Positions 16,135-22,293 of a stretch of DNA of 25,330 bases are shown one piece after another. A model generated the notes under the pieces. The model did no database searches, had not been told where the DNA came from, and was given only the letters and a program-made list of their open reading frames with translations. The position numbers were made by a program, and so were the translations under genes. The DNA lies in assembly GCA_046757585.1 (NCBI GenBank), contig JBHHYR010000034.1, positions 1 to 25,330 on the forward strand. The letters run 5' to 3'. The stretch is from JBHHYR01 sp046757585 (GTDB lineage: Bacteria; Desulfobacterota; Binatia; HRBIN30). The number at the start of each line of letters is the position of its first letter. Position 1 is the first letter of the stretch.

Positions 16135-16950
16135 CTACCGGCCAAGCTGCACGTGCGTCAGGCACGGCAGTTCTCGGCGGACCCGGTCCTGGTAGTCACG
16201 GTCGATTTGCGCCCAGATGATCATTTCGCGATCCGCGGCGCGCGCGAGTGGCTTGCCCCAGGGATCGATGATCATCGAGTTCCCGAAGTCCATGATCCCG
16301 TGGGGCCCGAGGCCAATCTGATCCGGAGCGATCAGGTACACCTGATTCTCGATCGCGCGTGCCCGAAGCAGGATGTCCCAGTGGGCGGCACCGGTGGCAA
16401 AGGTAAATGCGGACGGAATGGTGATAATCTCTGCGCCTGCCAGCGCCAGTTGCCGGTACAGCACCGGAAAACGTACATCGTAACACACGCTCATGCCGAT
16501 CGTACCGAGCTCAGTCGGTGCGGTCACGATCGTGTCGCCGCGGTGGCGTGTGTCAGACTCGCGGATGGAAACGTGACCCGCGATATCCACGTCGAACAGG
16601 TGCATCTTGCGGTAGCAAGCTACGATGTCACCGTGCGGGTTGAACAGCACGCTGGTGTTGAACACCTTGGGACCGCCCGTGTCCTCGAACAGCGAGCCGG
16701 CAACCAGATAAATCGCCAGCTGTCGTGCTAGATTGCCTAGCCGCTTGGTGCTCGGGCCGGGGATCGCTTCGGCCGCCGTGCGTTCCTCCGATCGCGACCC
16801 GCGCCACAAGAAGACCTCAGGCAGGACCACCAGGCGGGCGTCCTGGCGCGCACACTCGGCAGCAAATGCCTCCGCCTTGTACAGATTGGCGGTCTTGTCC
16901 GAGCCGGCACACAACTGGACCGCCGCTGCGACGAACTGGCGCGTATTCAT
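16135..16950 (-). CDS. Carbon-nitrogen hydrolase (nitrilase superfamily, Nit1/Nit2-like amidase)
   Basis: A 271-residue cytoplasmic amidase with the nitrilase Glu-Lys-Cys triad: E45 in VVLPEVF, K115 in ACYRKMHLFD and C156 in GMSVCYDVRFP. The sequence YRKMHLFDVDIAG and the LYRQLALAGAEIITIPSAFT region are most like Nit proteins that hydrolyse deaminated glutathione or alpha-ketoglutaramate, so metabolite repair is the likeliest role, but the substrate is not provable from sequence. The ATG at 16950 begins at the conserved NTRQFVAAAVQ; a GTG at 16962 adds four residues. It is first in the minus-strand run and abuts moeA by one base. Confidence 0.88.
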   Translation of the reverse strand: MNTRQFVAAAVQLCAGSDKTANLYKAEAFAAECARQDARLVVLPEVFLWRGSRSEERTAAEAIPGPSTKRLGNLARQLAIYLVAGSLFEDTGGPKVFNTSVLFNPHGDIVACYRKMHLFDVDIAGHVSIRESDTRHRGDTIVTAPTELGTIGMSVCYDVRFPVLYRQLALAGAEIITIPSAFTFATGAAHWDILLRARAIENQVYLIAPDQIGLGPHGIMDFGNSMIIDPWGKPLARAADREMIIWAQIDRDYQDRVRRELPCLTHVQLGR

Positions 16951-16964
16951 GATCGGCGCCACCG

Positions 16965-16993
16965 AGGCTAGCGAGGGTCCCCGCCCGCGTCAA
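16965..16993 (-). promoter_or_regulatory. Candidate promoter for the nitrilase-moeA run
   Basis: On the minus strand TTGACG (five of six -35 bases, forward 16988-16993) and TAGCCT (three of six -10 bases, forward 16965-16970) are spaced by 17 bases. Transcription would start about 8 bases before the nitrilase ATG. The weak -10 keeps this tentative. Confidence 0.3.
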
Positions 16994-17064
16994 TCGGCTG
17001 GCCGTTCCACCTTGCCGCACCGCCGCAGGCTGTGGTAGCCCTCCAAGTGAGACGACCTGTGAGC

Positions 17065-17742
17065 ATGACTCGGCTAATCAAGCGCTACGGCAACCGGAAG
17101 ATGTATGACACACAAGCGAGCCGCTATGTCACCCTTGACGGTGTTGCCGAGCTGGTCCGAGCCGGCGAGGATCTGCGTATTATCGACAACGAGACGGGGG
17201 AAGACCTCACGGCCGTTACCTTTGCGCAGATCATCTTCGAAGAGCAGAAGCGCCAGAACGGGCTGCTCGGTCTGCCGGTGCTGCGCTGGATCATTCAACA
17301 AGGCGGGGAGACGGTCCACGAGATTCTGAGCAGCGTCGATCGCGGCCGCGAGGCGCTCGACAGCGTGCGGGAGCTGGCTGAAAAGGGCATGCAACAACTG
17401 GCGCAGAGTACCGGGGTGCAGCGCGGTGCCGGCCGGCGCCGGCCGGCACGCGATGGCAGTAAGCCGGGAAGGCGCCGCTTGCTCAATGACATCTTCGAAA
17501 CGCCGCAAAAACAGATCGAGCAGTTGCAGCAACGCATCGATGCACAGGTGCGGGCATCGTTTGAGCGTGTGACGGCGCACCCCGCCTTTCAAAACGAGCT
17601 CCGGCGCGTCGAACAGAGTATCAAGAGCCTGGAACAGCAACTGGGCCGGCTGCGCCGCCGTCAAAAACGCGAGCGGCAGGGACGGGGCGTGAAAGGACCG
17701 CGCCGCGCAAGCCGCACCATGAAGAAAGGAGCGGAGCAATGA
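17065..17742 (+). CDS. phaR: Polyhydroxyalkanoate synthesis regulator (PhaR-type)
   Basis: A 225-residue protein whose first 60 residues are the PHA accumulation regulator DNA-binding domain (LIKRYGNRKMYDTQASRYVT, then LRIIDNETGEDLTAVTFAQII). In other bacteria PhaR represses phasin and PHA genes and senses the polymer. Residues 61-110 form an amphipathic region, 118-140 a basic linker, and 145-205 a probable coiled coil (IEQLQQRI, RVEQSIKSLEQQLGRLRRR) ending in a basic tail. No PHA synthase or phasin gene lies in the window, so the target is unknown. Start at 17065 begins on the conserved motif; a GTG at 17032 adds 11 residues. The stop overlaps the next gene's ATG. Confidence 0.88.
   Translation: MTRLIKRYGNRKMYDTQASRYVTLDGVAELVRAGEDLRIIDNETGEDLTAVTFAQIIFEEQKRQNGLLGLPVLRWIIQQGGETVHEILSSVDRGREALDSVRELAEKGMQQLAQSTGVQRGAGRRRPARDGSKPGRRRLLNDIFETPQKQIEQLQQRIDAQVRASFERVTAHPAFQNELRRVEQSIKSLEQQLGRLRRRQKRERQGRGVKGPRRASRTMKKGAEQ
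17426..17449. repeat. Perfect 24-base palindrome inside phaR
   Basis: A GC-only core flanked by GTG and CAC reads identically on both strands over 24 bases, centred between 17437 and 17438. It encodes the basic Gly/Ala/Arg/Pro linker (residues 122-129) between the DNA-binding and coiled-coil parts. The RNA could fold into a very stable hairpin. Confidence 0.7.
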
Positions 17743-18962
17743 AGTTTGGCATCTTCTACGAGCACCAACTGCCGCGGCCGTGGGACGACGAGCGCGAGCT
17801 GCGGCTGTTTCAAGATGCACTCGATCAGGTGGAGCTTGCAGATCGGCTGGGTATCGATTTCGCTTGGGAGGTCGAGCATCACTTCCTGGAAGAATATTCA
17901 CATTCCTCGGCCCCGGAAGTGTTTTTGGCGGCGGCCAGTCAGCGCTCGCAGCGGATTCGCTTGGGACACGGGATCGTCCTGTGTCCGCCTGCTTACAACC
18001 ACCCAGCCCGCATCGCCGAGCGCATTGCCACCTTGGACCTGGTCAGCAAGGGACGGGTCGAGTTCGGGACGGGCGAGTCGGCTTCGCGCGTCGAGCTCGA
18101 AGGTTTCCGTATCGAGCCCACCGAGAAACACGCGATGTGGCTCGAGGCCATCGAGCAAGTCGCCTTGATGATGTGCCAAACGCCATATGCTGGCTATGAA
18201 GGGAAATACTTTTCCATGCCCCCGCGCAACGTGGTGCCGAAGCCTGTCCAACGTCCGCATCCGCCGATGTGGCTGGCCTGTTCGTCGCGGCAGACCATCC
18301 ACGTCGCTGCCCACCTCGGCCTCGGCGCGCTCACGTTCTCCTTCGTGGATCCGAGCGAGGCCCGCCATTGGGTGACCGACTATTACGAGACGTTCAAGAA
18401 CGCGTGTGTGCCGATCGGACAAACGGTGAACCCGAACATCGCGATGGTTACCGGCTTCATGTGCCACGAGCAGGCCGAGGAGGCGGAACGACGTGGCCTC
18501 GAAGGCTTCCAGTTTTTCGGCTACTCCCTTGCACACTACTACCTCTTCGGCACGCACGTGCCCGGCCGCACCAACATCTTCGAGAACTTTCGCCACAACA
18601 ACGGCGAAATCCCCCTACCACCGAATCGCGGGGGCATCGGCACCCCTGACCAGGTACGCAGCCACCTCGAGGCCTTCGAGGCCACCGGCGTCGATCAAGT
18701 GGTCTTCATCCAACAGGGCGGCAACAACCGGCACGAAGATATCTGTGCCTCGCTGGAGCTGTTTGCAGCCCGCGTGATGCCTGACTTCAAGGAACGCGAG
18801 CTGGCCCGGCAGCGGCGCAAGAAGGCAGAGCTCGCCCCGTACGTCGAGCAAGCGATGGCGCGCAAGAAGGCGGTGCAGGCAGGGCGCGAGCTTCCCGAGG
18901 TCTACGCCTACGGGCGCAATATCGCCGAAGGCGGGGGGCAGTACCCAGCACCCCCGCGCTAG
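17739..18962 (+). CDS. LLM class flavin-dependent oxidoreductase (luciferase-like monooxygenase)
   Basis: A 407-residue TIM-barrel enzyme of the bacterial luciferase-like family, which uses reduced FMN or F420 to oxygenate or reduce small molecules. Family features are the start MKFGIFYEHQLPRPW, the helix AWEVEHHFLEEYSHSSAPEV, GHGIVLCPPAYNHPARIAE, LDLVSKGRVEFGTGES and the C-terminal barrel segment GTPDQVRSHLEAFEATGVDQVVFIQQGG. The C-terminus carries a charged helical tail not needed for the fold. The start codon overlaps the phaR stop (ATGA), so the pair is translationally coupled, suggesting the regulator and enzyme are made together. Substrate and cofactor choice cannot be read from the sequence. 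Converges with the cytochrome gene, 27 bases apart. Confidence 0.92.
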   Translation: MKFGIFYEHQLPRPWDDERELRLFQDALDQVELADRLGIDFAWEVEHHFLEEYSHSSAPEVFLAAASQRSQRIRLGHGIVLCPPAYNHPARIAERIATLDLVSKGRVEFGTGESASRVELEGFRIEPTEKHAMWLEAIEQVALMMCQTPYAGYEGKYFSMPPRNVVPKPVQRPHPPMWLACSSRQTIHVAAHLGLGALTFSFVDPSEARHWVTDYYETFKNACVPIGQTVNPNIAMVTGFMCHEQAEEAERRGLEGFQFFGYSLAHYYLFGTHVPGRTNIFENFRHNNGEIPLPPNRGGIGTPDQVRSHLEAFEATGVDQVVFIQQGGNNRHEDICASLELFAARVMPDFKERELARQRRKKAELAPYVEQAMARKKAVQAGRELPEVYAYGRNIAEGGGQYPAPPR

Positions 18963-18989
18963 CGCCACACTCAGGCGCGGGCGAGCCGG

Positions 18990-20363
18990 TTAGTCGCCGT
19001 ACCGCCGCTTGTAGAAGTCCAAAATCTGCTGGCGTTCGTGCGGACTCAAGCCCTTGCGCCAGGCATGCTCGGGCCGATTCAGAATGTCAGCAATCACCGT
19101 CTTGATCGCGCGGTTGCTCCCCCCGAGCGCCTGCGCTTGAGGGATCAGCTCGAAATAGAAACGCTGGGCCACCTCGAAGAATCCGTGCCACTGCGTGTAG
19201 TCGGGCCCTTGCATTGATGCGCCCATACGCGCGCGCCTCCCCTCGTGGTGCCAGAGCAGGAAGAAGGTCCACTCGATCCGGTCGTCGAACGGGTCCGGTG
19301 TAATCTTCTTCTCGGTGCGCAACGCGTCCATGATCCGCTTCGCCGGTCTGGCGAACTTGTCGTTGTACAGCTCCACGGTCTTGTCGTACTGGACGTAGAA
19401 CGCCTTGACGAAGTCCGGGCCGTGACAGTTGCCGCACACGTCCTGCATCTTGGCACGGCGACTTTCCCAGTGCGCCAACTTCTTTGAAATCACGGGGCGC
19501 AACGTCCAGCTGATCCGAGCCCCCACGTCGTGGGTCACGGGCTGCGTCGGCGTTGCACTCATGTGACAGGTCGCACAGGTTGGGGCAGCCGTGTAGTCCT
19601 TGCCGACGACCCACGATCGGCTTTCGAGGTTCATCTCGGCTTGCTGGGCGCGAAAAGCGATCCCATGCTTCGACTCATTGTAGATTTCGATCTGCGGATG
19701 GTCAGGCCCTAGGTGACACTTGCCGCAGGTATCCGGATACCGGCCAAGCGCACGGCTGAAGATGTGCCGTGAGTGACACGCGGAGCAGGAACCGCGGCTG
19801 CCATCGAGGTTCACACGCCCGATACCAGTGTTCGGCCAGGTCAGCGGGTCGATTTTCGGCTTGCCGTTTGTGTCTCTGATCGGCTGGCCGCCAGCGCCCG
19901 TGCGCAACCGGACGGTAGACCCGTGACACTGCCAACAGCCGTTGGCTGCCGCCAGCGGGCCTTCTGCCAATTCTCCGAGCACGTTGTCCAACGAGCCAAT
20001 GAACCGAGCCGCCTGCGCATGATGGCTGCGCGTGAACTCCTCGGCCTCTTGTACGTGGCAGGTCCCACAGTCCTTCGGTGTGACGATCGTGGCAATCGTA
20101 CGGCCGTAATGCTTGAAGGCATCGGCGTCAGTTTGGTCCGCGTGGTGGCATTCGAAGCAGCCAACGCCGATGCCCGCATGTCTGGAATCTGCCCATTGCC
20201 GGGCGATCACCGGTGTGGTGTGTGAATGACACGCGTAACAGGCCTGACTGTCATCGGTCAGTGCCGGCTTCGTGGCCACCGCCTGTTGGACACCTGACTG
20301 GCCTGCTGCGGCACTGGCGGCCAGGCACAAGAGCACCGCCGCCATCCCCGTGTCACGGACCAT
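18990..20363 (-). CDS. Octahaem cytochrome c, hydroxylamine oxidoreductase-like
   Basis: A 457-residue exported protein with eight CxxCH haem c sites at residues 42-46, 69-73, 99-103, 143-147, 193-197, 213-217, 263-267 and 310-314. A signal peptide (AAVLLCLAASAAAGQ) precedes the first. The haem count, the IEIYNESKHGIAF motif and the C-terminal PDYTQWHGFFEVAQRFYFE segment resemble the HAO family, which includes hydroxylamine oxidases, hydrazine dehydrogenase and nitrite/hydroxylamine reductases. It is shorter than the well-known oxidases (about 500-570 residues) and has no C-terminal membrane helix. Y389 in PDYTQWHG is a candidate for the tyrosine that cross-links the catalytic haem, but alignment is required. 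The ATG at 20361-20363 has a strong GGAGGAG site. No electron-transfer partner gene is adjacent. Confidence 0.85.
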   Translation of the reverse strand: MVRDTGMAAVLLCLAASAAAGQSGVQQAVATKPALTDDSQACYACHSHTTPVIARQWADSRHAGIGVGCFECHHADQTDADAFKHYGRTIATIVTPKDCGTCHVQEAEEFTRSHHAQAARFIGSLDNVLGELAEGPLAAANGCWQCHGSTVRLRTGAGGQPIRDTNGKPKIDPLTWPNTGIGRVNLDGSRGSCSACHSRHIFSRALGRYPDTCGKCHLGPDHPQIEIYNESKHGIAFRAQQAEMNLESRSWVVGKDYTAAPTCATCHMSATPTQPVTHDVGARISWTLRPVISKKLAHWESRRAKMQDVCGNCHGPDFVKAFYVQYDKTVELYNDKFARPAKRIMDALRTEKKITPDPFDDRIEWTFFLLWHHEGRRARMGASMQGPDYTQWHGFFEVAQRFYFELIPQAQALGGSNRAIKTVIADILNRPEHAWRKGLSPHERQQILDFYKRRYGD

Positions 20364-20661
20364 TTTTCTCCTCCTCAGGTTGTGCGTACCGTTTGATTCT
20401 CCCCGGCCGGTGCCCGCCAGCTGCCGGCAACCGAAACACGCCGGATCGCATGTGTACCACAGCTCGTGCCAACGGACAGCATACCGGCCCGACGGTCTGT
20501 GTGGTAATCGGCTTCCCCCGTTCCTCGCAGGGTTGAGAGAGGAATTCACATCCGTCAGGAACGAAGGGCCGCAGGTGAAGTCACGTGCGTGTGGCATGAA
20601 ATCAGCATTCCGCATTGGGCCGCAGGCTGTTAGCCCTTGCAGCACCGTGGTGGAGGCGCGT
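20364..20661. other. Divergent intergenic region cytochrome / ferritin-like
   Basis: These 298 bases hold the cytochrome ribosome binding site at the left and, near 20593, a possible -24/-12 element for the ferritin-like gene. The frame of the ferritin-like gene is open leftwards to 20272, but that part matches nothing and runs into the cytochrome gene. I see no FNR- or NnrR-type palindrome. Confidence 0.4.
20593..20607 (+). promoter_or_regulatory. Weak candidate sigma-54 promoter
   Basis: TGGCAT followed by CAGCA keeps the invariant GG (20593-20594) and GC (20605-20606) exactly 10 bases apart, but the two T residues usually preceding GC are CA. Transcription would start near 20618, 44 bases before the ferritin-like ATG. 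RpoN is encoded in this window. Chance occurrence is possible. Confidence 0.22.
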
Positions 20662-21147
20662 ATGGACACCAAGCGATTTCTCGAAGTGATGGCCGACTTG
20701 GAGGCCCGCATCGCCAAAATTTATGAGCGCTTCGCGACGGAGTTCCACGATGTTGCGGACGTCGGCGACCTGTGGGTGAGTATGGGCCGGGAAGAGCTGC
20801 ATCATGCCGACCACCTCAGCCTCGCCGCCAGTGCGGCCACTCCGGATCCCGTTGCGGCTGCCATGGCCGAACATGTGATGAGCCTCGAAACCGTTGTTGC
20901 GCAGCACGAGCGCGAGGTGGCGCACGCCGTCCCTCTCCAGGAAGCGCTGCAGGTTACGGTTGAGTTGGAAGAAGCGGAAGCCGCGCACCTGCATGCGCCC
21001 CTGTCCGCAATGAGCGGCTGGGCCGGCAGGCTGGCGCAGGACCCGGTCATGCAGCACCGGCAGCACCATCTGCTCGAACATGCCGTCGGGCTGTTCGGGA
21101 CGCCGGCCGTGCAGGCACGACTGGCCGGACAGCTCGTGCGGGCCTGA
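20662..21147 (+). CDS. Ferritin-like (rubrerythrin-type) di-iron protein
   Basis: A 161-residue all-helical protein with the ligand pattern of a ferritin-like four-helix bundle: E14 with Y21 in the first helix, E45 with H48 in EELHHADHL, and E106 with H109 in LEEAEAAHLHAPL. A glutamate in the third helix (LETVVAQHEREV) would complete a di-iron site. It lacks the C-terminal rubredoxin-like CxxC domain of true rubrerythrin. Likely roles are peroxide reduction or iron handling, inferred only. The ATG at 20662 has GGAGG five bases upstream; upstream in-frame starts are rejected. It is divergent from the octahaem cytochrome, which may hint at a shared stress or redox response. Confidence 0.75.
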   Translation: MDTKRFLEVMADLEARIAKIYERFATEFHDVADVGDLWVSMGREELHHADHLSLAASAATPDPVAAAMAEHVMSLETVVAQHEREVAHAVPLQEALQVTVELEEAEAAHLHAPLSAMSGWAGRLAQDPVMQHRQHHLLEHAVGLFGTPAVQARLAGQLVRA

Positions 21148-21182
21148 CATTCCCTGGGCCCGCTACGGCTGCGCCCTGTGCG

Positions 21183-21211
21183 TTGCGGCAAGCTGCGCCG
21201 CGGCCTATAGT
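21183..21211 (+). promoter_or_regulatory. Candidate promoter for a leaderless DUF507 transcript
   Basis: TTGCGG (21183-21188) and TATAGT (21206-21211, five of six -10 bases) are 17 bases apart. The predicted start of transcription falls at about 21218, on or next to the ATG at 21219, and no ribosome binding site precedes that ATG, so the mRNA may be leaderless. Confidence 0.35.
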
Positions 21212-21218
21212 ACCGCGC

Positions 21219-21491
21219 ATGAGGCGGCAGGCGGATGTCGCGGTCCTGGCAGCAGCGGTGGTTGAGGCGCTGCTCAAGCAAGGGTTTGTGCACGCGAAGC
21301 AGGATCCTGCGGTCCTGCAGCAACGCGTCGCCGAACTGATTGCCTGCAACCTGGAAGAAGAACGGGTGCTCGAAGCGGAGGCGGAACAACTCGCGCAGTC
21401 CCACGCGCGCGAGATGATGGGGATGGACCAGCGGAGGATCATCCAAGGCATCAAGGAGCGTCTGGCTAGGGAACGCGGTTTCACTCTGTAA
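21219..21491 (+). CDS. DUF507 family protein (first of pair)
   Basis: A 90-residue, highly charged, helical cytoplasmic protein of unknown function. The pattern VVEALLKQGFVH, then LIACNLEEERVLEAEAEQLA and the ending RRIIQGIKERLARERGFTL fit one of the two DUF507 subtypes that I know as neighbouring small genes in deltaproteobacterial-type genomes. The ATG at 21219 is preferred to a TTG at 21183, which lies in the likely -35 box. Its stop codon TAA overlaps the next gene's ATG, so the two products are made together and may form a heteromer. Confidence 0.72.
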   Translation: MRRQADVAVLAAAVVEALLKQGFVHAKQDPAVLQQRVAELIACNLEEERVLEAEAEQLAQSHAREMMGMDQRRIIQGIKERLARERGFTL

Positions 21492-21775
21492 TGACGCGAT
21501 TCAGCGAGGGCCGGCAGTCCTACCTCGCGCACCTGATCGTCAAGACCTTGCGGGAGGAGGGGCTAGCCGACATCGAAAACGAACGGCACGTCCTGCGGGA
21601 AATCAAGCGGGTCTTCGCCCAAGAGCACCAGGTGGACGCACAGATCGATGCAATGGTGCGCAGAAAGATCGCATCTCTGTCGCGCCAGGTTCCCCCGGGC
21701 AGCCGGGAGTGGGAGGTCTTGTATCGCCAGTATTACGCTGAACAATTGCGGAAGGTGAAGCCCCGCGGCGGCTGA
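21491..21775 (+). CDS. DUF507 family protein (second of pair)
   Basis: A 94-residue charged helical protein of unknown function, the second DUF507 member: LAHLIVKTLREEGLADIENERHVLREIKRVF, followed by IDAMVRRKIASLSRQVPPGSREWEVLYRQYYAEQLRK. The PPGSREWEVLYRQYY segment is the most characteristic part. It overlaps the preceding gene at TAATG, proving a shared transcript is needed. Both proteins share the same helical layout and probably arose by duplication. The groESL operon begins about 190 bases later but has its own candidate promoter. Confidence 0.78.
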   Translation: MTRFSEGRQSYLAHLIVKTLREEGLADIENERHVLREIKRVFAQEHQVDAQIDAMVRRKIASLSRQVPPGSREWEVLYRQYYAEQLRKVKPRGG

Positions 21776-21826
21776 CCCTTGCCGGCTACGCAGGCAGCGC
21801 ACCGGTGTGCCGGGTGCCGTGCGGGC

Positions 21827-21854
21827 TTGACAATTGCCATCCAGACGTTAAGTT
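21827..21854 (+). promoter_or_regulatory. Candidate groESL promoter
   Basis: A perfect TTGACA (21827-21832) is followed after 16 bases by TAAGTT (21849-21854), a poor -10 with three of six bases. This would give a leader of roughly 100 bases. No CIRCE operator (HrcA site) is present. Confidence 0.35.
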
Positions 21855-21885
21855 GCCGGCGCAGCCCGGAGAGAACCGTAGGGCC

Positions 21886-21929
21886 CCGGGGACGCCAGGC
21901 GTGGTGCCCCGGCCAACTCGAAAAAGTTG
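21886..21929 (+). promoter_or_regulatory. Two hairpins in the groES leader
   Basis: CCGGGG (21886-21891) pairs with CCCCGG (21907-21912), enclosing ACGC-cag-GCGT with a four-base bulge on one side. Directly after it CAACT (21914-21918) pairs with AGTTG (21925-21929) around CGAAAA. Both lie upstream of the AAAGGAGAG ribosome binding site near 21946. Confidence 0.4.
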
Positions 21930-21961
21930 CTCCGAAGCCACGGTGAAAGGAGAGTGGGGTC

Positions 21962-22252
21962 ATGAAGATTCGTCCGTTGCAAGATCGCGTCATCGTCAAG
22001 CGCATCGCTGAGGAAGAAAAGACGAAGGGTGGAATCATTATCCCTGATACGGCGAAAGAGAAACCGCAAGAAGGCAAAATCGTCGCGGTTGGTAAAGGGA
22101 AGGCGAACGACGAAGGCAAACTCATCCCCCTCGAAGTGAAGGTGGGTGACCGGATCCTGTTCGGCAAGTACTCGGGCAGCGAGATCAAGCTTGAGGGCGA
22201 GGAACACCTGATCATGCGCGAGGACGACATTCTGGGCGTGATCGAGCGCTAG
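21962..22252 (+). CDS. groES: Co-chaperonin GroES
   Basis: A 96-residue 10-kDa chaperonin that caps the GroEL barrel as a heptamer in the cytoplasm. The start MKIRPLQDRVIVKR, the mobile loop region EEEKTKGGIIIPDTAKEKP that binds GroEL (residues 16-34), and the end GEEHLIMREDDILGVIE are all canonical. It has a good AAAGGAGAG ribosome binding site and is followed by groEL after 41 bases with one operon structure. Length and motifs are normal. Confidence 0.98.
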   Translation: MKIRPLQDRVIVKRIAEEEKTKGGIIIPDTAKEKPQEGKIVAVGKGKANDEGKLIPLEVKVGDRILFGKYSGSEIKLEGEEHLIMREDDILGVIER

Positions 22253-22293
22253 CGCACAGCACGAGAAAGATCGGCAAAGGAGGAAGCCAACCG

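Noticed and set aside
20272..20661. Upstream extension of the ferritin-like protein
   Set aside because: Would overlap the cytochrome gene and matches no family; the ATG at 20662 has a proper GGAGG site.
21776..21961. CIRCE operator before groES
   Set aside because: No TTAGCACTC inverted repeat; the visible repeats are different in sequence and spacing.
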